Assembly (NCBI GenBank): GCA_015179125.1
Contig: WHVA01000163.1
Location: 62,001-126,000 of the forward strand
Direction of reading: 5' to 3'
From: Gautieria morchelliformis
Lineage: Eukaryota; Basidiomycota; Agaricomycetes; Gomphales; Gomphaceae
DNA: 64,000 bases
How positions within the stretch are numbered: the first letter of the stretch is position 1; every line of letters begins with the position of its first letter. A program made the translations under genes and the position numbers. This document shows, piece after piece, positions 10,984-21,671 of this stretch. Below the pieces are notes generated by a model. That model had not been told where the DNA came from and searched no databases. It worked only from the letters and a program-made list of their open reading frames with translations.

Positions 10984-11718
10984 ATGTCAGACTCAGAGGC
11001 CGAGCACCGTACCAGAAGCGTAAAGCTCACGAGCTCGAACTACAATGTCTGGGCTGTCGCACTACAGGGAAACCTCATGACCATGAACACGTGGCGAATA
11101 GGTACCGAGGACTCCAAGATGCCAACTGACGCTACAGAAGCCTCAAAATGGTTGCTGAAAAGGGAGGAGGCCGCCGGAATCCTTCTCAAATCCCTTTCAC
11201 CAACTCAGTATGTCCATGTTGAAGGCGTGATGGACGACCCAGTCGAGATGTGGAAGAAACTAAAGGCGGCGCACCAATCGCAAATAGTGAACAGTCGTTT
11301 CCATGCGATGCAGAAATTGTTAAGCATACGCAAAGATGACGCTGAGTCCCTCACCGACTACATTACCCGTATCAACGCAGCTATGAACGACCTCGTAGCA
11401 CTCACACCAAGCACGCTCATAGTCCAAAATATCGTGGACGAAGTCGGAATTCATGCCGCAATCACGGGACTCGACCAGACGGAATATGGAGCATTCACCT
11501 CATCCCTCCTCTTAATCAGTACCCTCGACTGCACCACTATATCCACAGCCTTTCGCAACGAGGACCTGAAGCGCCAATCATCTTCGAACTCGACGGCAAC
11601 AGCTCTTTCCATAGCTCGAGGGAAGAAACATCCTGCTCTCACCTGTACCGTATGCAGAAAGCACGGGCACTCAGCGGATCAATGCTGGATTGCTCACCCA
11701 GAGCTCAAGCCAATGTAG
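10984..11718 (+). pseudogene. gag: Copia 1 gag (UBN2-type, zinc knuckle)
   Basis: This Gag-like protein begins MSDSEAEHRTRS (ATG at 10984, chosen over an upstream ATG inside the leader). LTSSNYNVWAVALQGNL and the segment around VDDPVEMWKKL match the UBN2/gag-polypeptide family of Copia elements. A CX2CX4HX4C zinc knuckle (CTVCRKHGHSADQC) lies near 11644-11685. It would package element RNA into virus-like particles in the cytoplasm. The TAG at 11716 is in the same frame as protease-integrase, so gag and pol were probably one frame and the stop is secondary, though a read-through stop cannot be excluded. Confidence 0.75.
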
Positions 11719-14633
11719 AAGGGCGATGAGAATGAGAGGGGAAAAGGTGCACGCCAGGCAGGAGAAGATGGACAAAGCGAAGCGATCAAAGAAATTGCCG
11801 GAAACGTGAGTTTACGCTCCTCATCCCTGCGTCCTCCCAACAGCGATGCTGACTTACGCTGGAACACAGACATAAGTGCTACAAGCCATATGACACCACA
11901 CCATCATTGGCTTCGAAACTACAAACTGTACTGTATACCTATTCGACTCGCAAACAATGACATTGTCTATTCAGTGGGGAAGGGGCAGGTCTTGTTTACT
12001 CCTATCATAAATGGGAAACAGGCACAAAGTATCATCTTATCACCAGTTTTGCATGTACCCACACTCCAAAATAACCTACTTGCGGTTCTCCGCCTTGCCA
12101 CCCATCACAATTTCACCGTCAGTATCGTAAAAGATCACATCTTGTTCATGCAAGATGGAAATTTGCGTTTTTGCGCCACAGTGCAAAATGGAACAGGCTT
12201 TCTCACTGGAGACACAATCCCCATCTCGGAGCACGCTCTAATAACCACATCACCTCCAGTAGATTGATCAACGTGGCACCGACGCCTTGCACACATTGGA
12301 TCGGCCTGTTTAGAGAAACTTCTCGCAAACGATATGGCCAGCGGAATAGTTGTAAGCTCAGATGAAAAAATCCCACAAATCTGTGAGCCATGTACCACCA
12401 CAAAGCAGCATCACGATCCCTTCCCAAAACTCAGCAGTAACAAAGCTTCGAAACCACTCGATCTTATTGTCTCAGACGTGCACGGACCTCTCCCGGTTAG
12501 AACACCATCCGGACACAGGTACTGGATAACTTTTACAGACGCCTGCACGAGATACAGATTTGTGTACCTCTTGAAAAGCAAAGACGAAGCTTTTGAAGCT
12601 TATCAATCTTACGAAGCGCTGGCAGAGAATCAAACGAACCTTAGAGTAAGGAAATTTAGGGACGACAAGGGAGGTGAATACATCGGTAGGAAATGGGACA
12701 AGCATTTCCGACACCGGGGCATAATTCATGAGCATACCACGAAAGGTACACCGCAACAAAATGGGATTTCCGAGAGAACCAACCGTACTCTCATTGAAGG
12801 AACAATAGCGCTATTACACCAAGCCCGCTTACCAGCATCGATGTGGGGAGATGCACTACAACTACTGGTCCGAATCATTAACGCTACACCAACATCCGCA
12901 CTCCCAAGCATGACCCCATATGAGGCCTGGCATGGCCAAAAAATGGACCTCAGAATGTTGCGCACATTTGGTTGCACTGCCTATGTCCACATACAGAAGA
13001 CTGAAAGGAATGGACTGCAACCCTGGTCCCACAAGTGCATCTACTTAGGCTTTGAAAATGGCTACAAGGGCTGGCGCTGCCTCGATCCCATCACAAAACG
13101 CTATGTCATATCACGCGACGTTATCTTTAACGAATTGGAATTCCCAGGTCTCTCTACCAAGAATCCTGATTACGATTCACTCCTACCTGCACCCACTCTA
13201 CTCAAAAAGGACATCGTTGCTCCACCAGATGCGCCAGAACCAAATCCTGATCCTGCTCCAGATCCCAACCCAGACCCTACTCCAGACCCTGACCCTCCAG
13301 GAGACCAACCCCATCCCACTCCAGACCAAGAACCTGACCCAGCCCTGCCCCCGCTACCCATACCCGCCCCTGCTTCCCAACCCCGCCGGTCAGGGAGGAT
13401 CACCTCTCGACCTGACTACCGACACCTCAATGATCCCTTCCTGAGACCAAGACCACCGCCTGACCATGATGATCCAGGCCCCAAAGGGGGTGCAGCAGCC
13501 AAAGCATCATTTATTCAGGCCCTGGAATATATATATGATGAGCCGAATACCGCCAGAGCATACGTGATCTCACCGAATGTAGTTGAACTGACGTTCAACG
13601 CCACAATCAAAGATGATCGCATCCCAAAGTCATTCGCCGAAGCTATGCGACGCTCCGATGCACCGTTGTGGAGAAACTCAACCGATGGGGAAATTCAGGT
13701 GCTCCTAAACAATGGCACTTGGGAACTAGTGTGCCTACCACCTGGGGAAAAAGCAATTGGTTCGCGATGGGTATTTCGAATCAAGCTACACTCTGATGGA
13801 TCATTAGACAAATATAAAAGCCACTTAGTAGCGAAGGGGTACACGCAGCGACCAGGCATTGACTGTGACGAGGTATTTGCCCCAACAGTGCAATGGGCAG
13901 CTCTACGCACCATTCTAGCCCAAGGAGCGCTTCAGGGAGCATATATTGAGTCTATAGACATATCGAACGCTTACCTGAATGGTATACTCGGCGATGATGC
14001 CCAAATATACATGGAACAGCAGAAGGCTACCATCAGGGGGGTGCAGACTGGGTGTGCAAATTGAAGAGGGGGCTCTATGGCTTGAAACAAAGCGGGAGGC
14101 TATGGTACGAGAGACTTGGGAAGGCACTGGAAGGCATGAAGTTCAAGCACCTCCAATCCGATCCAAGCATCTACATCTGGACGAACAATGATATCAAAGT
14201 CATTATACCAGTATTTGTCGATGACTTAATGCTGGTATCAAACTCAAAACCAGAACTCGATCGAGTGAAGAGCGAACTAGCCAAAATCTTCAAATTAAAA
14301 GATCTAGGCGAAATAACATCATTACTGGGTGTGGAAGTCAACTACAATCAATCACAAAGAACACTTAAACTCTCACAAAAGCAATACATTGGGGAAATCC
14401 TCGAGAGATTTCACATGTCAGACTGCCGACCCGTGACTACACCGATGTCCCCCGGCTTGAACCTAAGTGCCACCATGGGCCCATCAACACCAGAGGAAGT
14501 AGAAGAGATGCAGAACACACCCTACCTTAATGCGGTGCAAGTATTGAACTACCTGGCCATTACAACCCGCCCTGATATCGCCTACGCCGTCGGATGCCTT
14601 GCACGGTTCAATTCGAACCCAGGCCCGACTCAC
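11719..14633 (+). pseudogene. pol: Copia 1 pol: protease, integrase, reverse transcriptase, partial RNase H
   Basis: It continues in the gag frame. The protease site reads DISATSHMTP where DSGATSHMTP is usual, so Asp remains but Ser-Gly is lost. An in-frame TGA (12265) breaks the run just before STWHRRLAHIG. Integrase keeps its HHCC finger (CEPCTTTK) and DDE residues (VSDVHGP, KFRDDKGGEY, NGISERTNRT). After a Pro-Asp repeat linker (13230-13380), the reverse transcriptase has GSRWVFRIKLHSDGS, LVAKGYTQ and FVDDLML (about 14213-14235). One base is missing near 14023, shifting the frame before CKLKRGLYGLKQ. RNase H starts TTRPDIAYAVGCLARF and is cut off at array sequence after PGPTH. The element is dead by several lesions but young enough that long frames persist. 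Confidence 0.85.
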
Positions 14634-14782
14634 TCTTGCGCTGGTACCGGTGCTGTCAGCGCAGGCGTGCGCTGGTACTCGGCGTTGTCCGCGCAGGTGT
14701 ACGCTGGTACCCGGCGCTGGTGCACGTTGCTGTCAGTGCAGGCTTGCGCTGGTACCGGCGCTGTCAGCGCAGGCGTGCGCTG
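14634..14782 (+). repeat. 32-bp GC-rich tandem array 2
   Basis: About 4.6 units of the same 32-bp repeat in the same orientation as array 1, starting exactly where Copia RNase H coding is lost. The right edge joins CACTGCAGGAAGATGGGGC, which is the inner side of an AT-rich element end seen inverted at about 21140-21165 and, diverged, at 34630-34667. Confidence 0.8.
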
Positions 14783-15020
14783 CACTGCAGGAAGATGGGG
14801 CACTTAACTTAAGTACATTCGCACCGATATATCAGTGCAGAAAGTACCGATTTTAAGTGCTTGCGGACCTGAATTTAAGTGCACCGGTAGATTCGTGCAA
14901 CCCCAAAATCTAGTAGAGAGAATGGTCTTTTCAGAAACATTTCACACTGAAATTCATCCTTTTTTGTACTTAAAATTGCAGTTGTAAAATACTGATAAAT
15001 CAGTGCATCATAGTACTGAA
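14783..15020. repeat. AT-rich MITE-like sequence, end family GTGTCAAAACACTGCAG
   Basis: Non-coding and AT-rich, with recurring AAGTGC/GCACTT and AGTACT/CAGTGC words. Its left edge (CACTGCAGGAAGAT, then GGCACTTAA, then TAAGTACATTCGCACC) matches the reverse complement of 34590-34660 and, in part, of 21135-21165. This supports one family of short non-autonomous elements. No transposase is inside. Confidence 0.45.
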
Positions 15021-15850
15021 ATGCCATTCAGAAATACATGTAAAAGTAACAGAATTGGAGAACGGCTTGGACCAGACGCGCGTGGAATATGATGCAGGGA
15101 GACATGAACATGACGAGTAAGAGACGAGCACTGGGAATACATGAAGAGCAGTGGAGATAATTGCAGTGATGAGAGAAGCAGCAATGAGAGAAGCAGCAAT
15201 GAGAAAAGCAGCAATGAGAGAAGCAGCAATGAGAGAAGCAATGGTGGGGTAGCGATGGAGCAGACCCGATTGGGATTACCATGGAAAGCTGGGTTCTAGA
15301 AAAACTAAGCGAGTGCAGCAAAATAACAGTTCTGTGGGTTGTGTTGTCAGTTGAGAGTAAGCAATTAGATAAAATGAGAATACTCCAGGCAGAGATAATT
15401 GGAATAACACGGCTGTGTATCAGGGGTGATCACCGCGAGCCCTAGCAGACGGGACCGGCTGCGAAGTGGAATATGGGAGATCGAGACAGAGAAGGCAGAG
15501 ATACTTAAGACACACCTGACGTTTTGTTTTTCTCACCCCAGAACTTCCAGTGGCAGTAGAGGACGATATTTTACTCGGGGCACCCTGACCGAGTCCACGT
15601 GAGCATGGGTATACGAGTGTATGATGAAAATACCTTGGCAGCCTTTGTTATCTTAGCGGTCTGGAGTCGAGTCAGGAGGGGCCGGCCATGCGATAAATGG
15701 CCATGATCTAACCTTTTCCTTGCCCTTGGCCGGCTGGAGGGACTTGGTTAGATACGTAGATTCATTTGACAAGAATGCACACGTACCACTGGGATTGACT
15801 CGAGCGTTTTGTAGCGTTTAGACTAGCCTCTGAGTCAGTAAAAAGAATAA
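15021..15850. repeat. non-coding stretch with 15-bp minisatellite
   Basis: Between about 15165 and 15242 a 15-bp unit, GAGAGAAGCAGCAAT, repeats about five times with single changes. It stays open on the minus strand as a Leu/Ser-rich frame, which I treat as spurious. The rest, to 15850, shows no gene, although an internal stretch (15330-15540) has LTR-like composition. Confidence 0.5.
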
Positions 15851-15854
15851 TAAC

Positions 15855-17410
15855 TCAAATTAGACATACCGGTCCAGGACCATCATCGTCCTCGACTGGC
15901 TTCTTCCTCTTGACGCCGGAGACCCCCTTCTTCAAGGCCATGCTGGCGGCCACAGCTACAGATTTCTTCTTCTTGCTCTTGGCAGTTTGGCTGGCGGTGC
16001 CGATATCCAGAGTCTCGAGATCATGCATGACATCTGGCTCATGAGTCTCAACAGCAGCGAAGTTGGGACAGGGCCGCACTTTGCTTTTGCTAGAAAATGT
16101 GTTCTACAATCATATTAGGAGATATATATAATAATAATAAATGAATAAAAATACAGACTTTGGCGATGGGGACATCGCTGACGACGGGGGGGGGGGCCGC
16201 CTGGCGATTTTCCCGGACTCGGTTAGCCTTTGAAGACTTGACCTAGTGAATGATTAATGTAATAACGAAAATAAAAGAAAAACGACGGACTTTGGCAATG
16301 GGGGCATCACTGATGACAGAGGGGGCCGCATGGCGATTGTCCAGGGTTCGGTTAGCCTTTGAAGACTTGACCTAGTGAATCAGTAATGTACCAACGAAAA
16401 TAAAAGAAAAAATACTCAACAGGCTTGGCAGCCGGCTGGACAGAAGCCGCTGCGGATTTCTTCTTGGACTTGGATTTAGCGGTGGAAATAAGAGGGGCAG
16501 CTGGGAGAGGAACATGTGTGAGGTTGTTGCTACTGGCAGCAGGCATGGTGGCCACTCGTGCAGCCTGGTGCAAGGCTGATTTTCGAGCCTGTTCCATAGT
16601 GTTCTTGAGGTATTGTTGAATAAGCGCGTGAACTGGCCAGCCGCCAGTGAAGTTTCTAAGCAAGGGAAAATCCTCGCATACCTTGATATGGTCACAATAG
16701 AAGTATGCAATATACAAAAAATTGATCACATATTTCAGTTCCACCAAGACAATTTTGGCCTTTACTTGCTTGCGCATTGGGAGAGAGAGATCGAGGTTTT
16801 TGCCGCAATGAGAACGCACTGAACGCTGGGATACAAGATGTGTTAGTCCAAAGGTAAATATAGTAGTGAGATAACATATTACCAAAATATCTTTATATGT
16901 GTCGCCTTCATCCTAGTGATTGGACCCCAGGCCAATCATCTCCTTAATGCTATAATCACGCCCTCCTGTACCATCGGGATTAGGGATTGGAAGGATGGGT
17001 TTGATACTGTGACTTAGCTCAGCCCAAGTAAATTCGCAATAAAGCTCCTGTCGCTTCTTTTTCCAAGCTGGCGTGTCGTTATCGTCGCTGCTGACATCGG
17101 TAGCATTGACATCGCCACTGTCCGTGGTCTTAGCATGACCAGGTGTGATGCTGATGTCTTCTTCCTCATCCTGGGAATCAGGACTGGAGGCGATGGGACG
17201 ATGTGAGGATTTGTTTTCATATTCGTCACCTGAGAGACTGTCGCTATCATCTTCTTCCTCCGATTCTGAGTCCGTGGCTTCAGGGTTACCATGGGTTGCC
17301 TCATTGGGTGTGTGCGCAGAGGAGATGTCCAAGGAGTAGTGAGACGGTGGTGGAGTGGGTTTGTCCTCGGAAGAAATTTCATCCTCGTTGGGTTCCTGGT
17401 ACGTACTCAT
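15855..17410 (-). CDS. acidic multi-exon protein of unknown function, divergent from Plavaka transposase
   Basis: Exon 1 (17410 to about 16913) starts MSTYQEPNEDEIS, is very acidic and Ser-rich, and ends with IPNPDGTGGRDYSIKEMIGL. Later exons give RSHCGKNLDLSLPMRKQVKA (about 16740-16820) and DFPLLRNFTGGWPVHALIQQ (about 16615-16680), then a Lys/Ala-rich tail. Two near-identical exons at 16290-16371 and 16158-16242 (VKSSKANR...SDAPIAK) form a tandem exon duplication. The last exon (15855-16079) carries KSKKKKS and KRKKP, likely nuclear-targeting basic stretches. I do not recognise a domain. The start is about 410 bp from the divergent Plavaka transposase, so it may be an accessory gene of that element or a host gene. 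Splice sites were partly assigned by eye. Confidence 0.5.
16158..16371 (-). repeat. tandem exon-plus-intron duplication, about 130-bp unit
   Basis: 16158-16284 and 16290-16413 are close copies. Both hold CTTTGGC(A/G)ATGG at one side, GGTTAGCCTTTGAAGACTTG then ACCTAGTGAA at the other, and the same intron with ACGAAAATAAAAGAAAAA. The left copy carries a G run (16183-16195) that the right copy lacks in part. It lies inside the acidic gene above. Confidence 0.7.
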
Positions 17411-17821
17411 CGTTCCAGAAGAATGTGAGACATCTGTTCCAGAAGGAGCAGCTGATGCTTAGTCCCAGTTGAGTATAAGTATGTGTGATAAAGAGCGATG
17501 AAAGAGCAACTTACATTGAGGGATAGACTTCAATAAACTACTGGGATCGAGACCCTGCGCGATCATAGACTTGAATAGCTCTAGCATACATGTAAAAGGG
17601 GGTTTGAGCGGAAATCACAAGGACATCAAAATAGTGACTTACTCTGCATTTTATTAGTTGCTTGCTCCATTATCTGATGTATCACAGGTTGGAGGTGATT
17701 GAGGGTACGTATCGAAGGCGACGACGGTGGTTTGTGGTGGTGGTGGTGGTGGGAGGAAGAAAGGAGTTCTAATTCGTCAAGTGGCGGACATTGAAATGAC
17801 TTTACAAGTTCTGCTGTTATC

Positions 17822-20163
17822 ATGCCCCCAAAACAACCTTGTCTATGTATCCCCTCTTGCACGAAACCACTTGCTGCACAGCAACGTCAACGACATCGAG
17901 AGCTGCTAAAAAAAGCACGAGCGCTATCATCATCGGATTCGGACAATGTGCCCGACACCAGGCACGATAAGCTGGACCCTGATCAAGATCTCGATCAGTT
18001 TGCCGACAACAATGGTGGCAATGATGTCGTCATGGAAGATACACTGGAGGATTATCTGTCTAACGCACCATCAATTTCCTTAAGTATAGTGGACGAAGAC
18101 GAAATCTTCCCCAATCTCAACGAGAATGAAGGACTTGAGGAAGAGGCCAAAGTCGAGGAGGTTGAGGATGAGGAATGCAATGAGATCACCGACGAAGACC
18201 TCATTCGCGTGCTCCAAGAATGCTATGGAGAAGAGTGGAAGGCACAATTGCATGCCATACATCTGCATTTTTTTATTTATATAACAAATTATGTACCTAA
18301 CAATCTTTCTTCAACCACAGGTGGAGATCTGTTAACTGATGATGACCTAGATAACATCTGCGCGTTTGCCCTGCGCATGTCCGGCTCAGGGCTCCCTCGG
18401 TCTACATATAACAACATGCGCAGGCTCTTTCGACGCAAACTCAACCTCGACACTGAATATCTAATGTACAGGTGAATTGAGTTTCTTTCAGGCATCAAAC
18501 CTGAATTCCACGACATGTGTGATAATTCCTGCCTTCTATATGTGGATTCCTTCCGAGCTGACACATATTGCTCAATCTGTGGTCACCCTCGCTACCATGC
18601 CAATGACAAACCGATTTCACGGCTCCCTTATCTGCCGATCATCCCTCGCCTGCAGGGGTGGTATGAAGGCCGCTCGATGATCTAACAGCTCAAATATAGA
18701 AGTCAATACACTCACACGCCAGGGGAATACAGCGATGTCTTTGATGGATCCCATTACCGCAGTCTCCTGGATCGGCATGTTGAAGTTCAAGGTGAAACAC
18801 TTGGCCACAAGTATTTTTCCGATCCTCGTGATATTGCGCTCGGGGGGTCAACCGACGGGTTTCAGGTAAATTGTCAATTTAATACAGGATGATTTACACT
18901 AACATATTCATAGGTGTTTGCTATTAGACCAGCACTAGGGAAAAAGAAGAGTAACTCGGCCTGGCCGGTATTATTAACAAATTACAACATCACATCAGAT
19001 GTTCGCACCCGACTCGACAATCTGCTTCCTGTCATGGTTATCCCTGGTCCGAATGGCCCCAAGTGCCTGGACTCCTTCTTAGTGCCCCTAATTGAAGAAC
19101 TCAATCGACTCGCTTGTGGAATACGCACATATGATGCCGCAACCGATGAGCACTTTGACTTGCATGCATATCTCATTTTATTTTCAGGTGATCTCCCAGC
19201 TATGTCCAAGCTGCTATGCTTGAGAGGGAATACGGCTTATTGCCCGTGTCGTTTCTGTCTGATCTGAGACGAACGTGTTAAGATCAAACGGCCAGGGAAG
19301 AAAGCAAGCTCCACCTACTATCCCGCATTACAGGCGCCACGATGACCAGGACAGCGCAGGGATGATGGGTGGGATCCAAACAACCTGCTTTTCTGCACAC
19401 ACAATGTCCATATCACACATCTCACCGAACTCTTGTCTGCTGAACCGATTCATCGTGACAAGCTAGGAATGCACTATGGAGTCAACCGATTATCATGGCT
19501 TTTGCGCCTCAAGTCACTCAGTATGCCGGATTCTTTTCCACATGACATAATGCATCTTTTTCGAAAATATCTGTCCATTACTAAAAGAGCACTGGACAGG
19601 ATCGGGCCGCTTCAAGAACATTGAACCTGCTGACCCAGGATACCGCCTAGCACCACATATATGGGAACAGGACAAAATTCGAGCCAGCTGTGCCATAAGC
19701 GAAGCTCAGGCTCGTATCTGCCGTGATTCATCATTTGTCCGTGTGAGTAATGCATAATTTCTAAATCATGGAGAAAATTTTATGGCTCATCATATTTTGA
19801 CAGTATACATTGATGGTGGCTAACAATCGCGGCGGCCAAAATTGGCCAGCATATTTTCGGCAAATATTTTATGGACAGCTACATTGCATCATTGATGTCG
19901 TCATGCCGCAGTCACGTACACTCAACCTCGAGGAGCCCCATCGATATCTTTTAGCAGTCATCCAGCCATGTTCAACAGGTGGAAAAGATGTGACTCACAA
20001 GCTGACCACGTATTCGGAGACCACAGTCCCTGTTGTTGTGGATTTGCATACGGTCGAATGCGTAGTTGGACGAGTCAAGCACGGGAATGAATGGGGAATT
20101 GTTGACCGCAGTGGGGACTTTGCCAGGACTGTTTTCATGGAACTGGAAGTCGAGTTTGAATAG
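17822..20163 (+). pseudogene. Plavaka-like (CACTA/Tnp2-type) transposase with internal deletion
   Basis: The N-terminus MPPKQPCLCIPSCTK is followed by acidic sequence, then a zinc-binding-like block NSCLLYVDSF...YCSICGHPRYH (18525-18600), GGSTDGFQVFAI (18845-18925, intron between), MSKLLCLRGNTAYCPCRFC (19202-19258) and FPHDIMHLF (19536-19562), all typical of Plavaka transposases of Agaricomycetes. The tail PVVVDLHTVECVVGRV...WGIVDRSGDF (20025-20120) is the family's C-terminus, with TAG at 20161. The part normally between APHIWEQ (about 19650-19670) and the tail is missing, so a large internal deletion is inferred. In-frame stops interrupt at about 18681, 19265 and 19341. At least two look like single C-to-T changes of CAA or CGA codons. 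The element is not autonomous as it stands. Terminal repeats were not identified. Confidence 0.75.
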
Positions 20164-20384
20164 GTGCGTTTTTTTTTTTCTTTTTTCTCTTTGCATTCTC
20201 ATCATTTTATATTACTCCAGTAAGCTACGTTGTCACTACACATCAATTGCACTATTGTAAACACTCCCCTTACTCTCTGAGACTCCCAAGTCCCTGCGCT
20301 CTCGAGCTGATGCACAAACAATTCGCTGTTGGGTGCATTTATGCTCCTGCACCAAAATCAAGCCAAATAGATTCCACCATTCAT

Positions 20385-20520
20385 ATTTCTTTTGATTTTG
20401 ACTTGAAACCATGCTGACATTCATTCTATTATTTGTCAAATCTTTCTTTGATTTTTCGAAGCTGTATTTCTACTTCTTTTCATGTTCTGTCCAACTGACC
20501 CTTTGTGGGTGGTTGTGGAC
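20385..20520 (+). repeat. dispersed repeat copy 2 (partner near 9455-9600)
   Basis: It contains TTTTGACTTGAAACCATGC then TGACATTCATTC and a TTTTTCGAAGCTGTATTTCT block, matching the 9455 copy in order and orientation with substitutions. It is again followed, after about 650 bp, by a 32-bp array. Confidence 0.5.
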
Positions 20521-21019
20521 AGGTTTCCTTTTTTGAGGTGCGGCTGTTCACTAACGCGCTACGTTATATGGGCGCTTAGCATGGCACACCGTGGCCTCAC
20601 GGGCGCTAAAGCGCCGGCTAGTAGTACATGCGCATGAGACACATTTCCCCCCTCTCTCAGTGACAACTAAATTCACTGAGAGAGGCAAGTAAATTAGTCT
20701 TGTTTTGTTTCGATTTGTTGACCTAGAAATACTGTAGTGAATTAATTTCTAGGTAGTGTATAATATATTTACAGTGACAACTAAATTCACTGAGAGAGTG
20801 AATTAATTTCTAACTTCTTTTCAGCACCAAGTCCGAACCTACTGCCTATAATTCCTGTCCTCTACATTCGCCATGCACGATGCAATAATTCTTTTGTTGT
20901 ACTCACTACGACTTGCTTATGCTAACCTAGTAAGTGAATTTACTGTCTCAGGGCTCGCAGCACTCGGTTTGTTTGGTGATTTGATGCGTCTACCCGTCAA
21001 TATGGGCTGGCGTTGGGTG
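20521..21019. repeat. non-coding region with strong hairpins
   Basis: A perfect 13-bp inverted repeat, CCTCTCTCAGTGA / TCACTGAGAGAGG, occupies 20651-20685 with a 9-nt loop. The loop-side sequence CAGTGACAACTAAATTCACTG recurs at 20772-20792, and AATTAATTTCTA recurs at about 20739 and 20802. No gene is seen. This may be a degenerate MITE. Confidence 0.4.
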
Positions 21020-21165
21020 GCTTATTTTATATTTTAAGTGTTTAAATGTACTTAATTTTAGTGGTAGCTAAATTAAATTTTTTGACACTGATTTTGGGGT
21101 GAAAAAAACTACTGAAATTAAGTACTAGTGCATAAAGTATTTAAGTGCCTGTTCTTCCTGCAGTG
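21020..21165. repeat. AT-rich MITE-like end bordering array 3
   Basis: It ends AAGTGCCTGTTCTTCCTGCA then GTGG, the inverted counterpart of the sequence right of array 2 (CACTGCAGGAAGA...GGCACTTAA). The array unit then begins at once. The sequence TTTTTTGACACTG at 21080 resembles the element's own terminal motif. Confidence 0.45.
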
Positions 21166-21671
21166 GCTGGTACCCGGCGCTGTCAGCGCAGCGTGTGCTG
21201 GTGCACATCGCTGTCCGCGCAGGCGTGCGCTGGTACCCGGCGCTGTCAGCTCAGCGTGCGCTGGTGCACGTCACTGTCAGTGCAGGCTTGCGCTGGTACC
21301 GGCGCTGTCCATGCAGGCGTGCGCTGGTACCTGGCGCTGTCAGCGCAGCATGCGCTGGTACCAGCACTGTCAGCGCAGGCGTGCGCTGGTACCCGGCGCT
21401 GTCAGCGCAGTGTGCGCTGGTGCATGTCACTGTCAGCGCAGGCTTGCGCTGGGACCGGCGCTGTCAGCGCAGGCGTGTGCTGGTACCCGGCACTGTCAGC
21501 GCAGCGTGTGCTGGTACTCGGCGCTGTCAGCGCACGCTTGCGCTGGTACCGGCACTGTCAGTGCACGCGTGTGCTGGTACCCGGTGCTGTCAGCACAGTG
21601 TGCGCTGGTGCACGTCACTGTCAGCGCAGGCTTGCGCTGGTACCGGCGCTGTCAGCGCATGCGTGCGCTGG
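21166..21671 (+). repeat. 32-bp GC-rich tandem array 3
   Basis: About 16 units of the 32-bp repeat, all in plus orientation, with variants that contain GTGCACGTCACTGTCAG. All three plus frames are open over more than 500 bp. The right edge breaks off at GCGTGCGCTGG directly before TGTCAAGTGTTGG, the probable end of a Gypsy LTR. Confidence 0.85.

Larger units (their letters stand above)
10778..14633 (+). mobile_element. Copia-type LTR retrotransposon 1, 3' truncated
   Basis: A Ty1/Copia element in plus orientation: 5' LTR, tRNA-primer site, then gag and pol in the order protease-integrase-reverse transcriptase. That order defines Copia as against Gypsy. The sequence stops inside the RNase H domain at about 14633, where 32-bp array sequence resumes, so the 3' half of RNase H, the polypurine tract and the 3' LTR are missing. 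Because array units lie on both sides, the simplest reading is insertion into the array followed by loss of the 3' end through recombination between units or deletion. Confidence 0.8.

Noticed and set aside
11451..11642. Minus-strand frame in Copia gag
   Set aside because: Antisense shadow of the gag coding sequence.
13170..13403. Gly/Ser-rich frame on the minus strand of Copia 1
   Set aside because: It is the antisense shadow of the Pro-Asp linker in the Copia polyprotein.
15008..15321. Leu/Ser-rich minus-strand frames
   Set aside because: They are the translation of a 15-bp minisatellite.
10062..21671. CRISPR-like array
   Set aside because: Units are contiguous with no unique spacers, and the surrounding genes are eukaryotic transposons.
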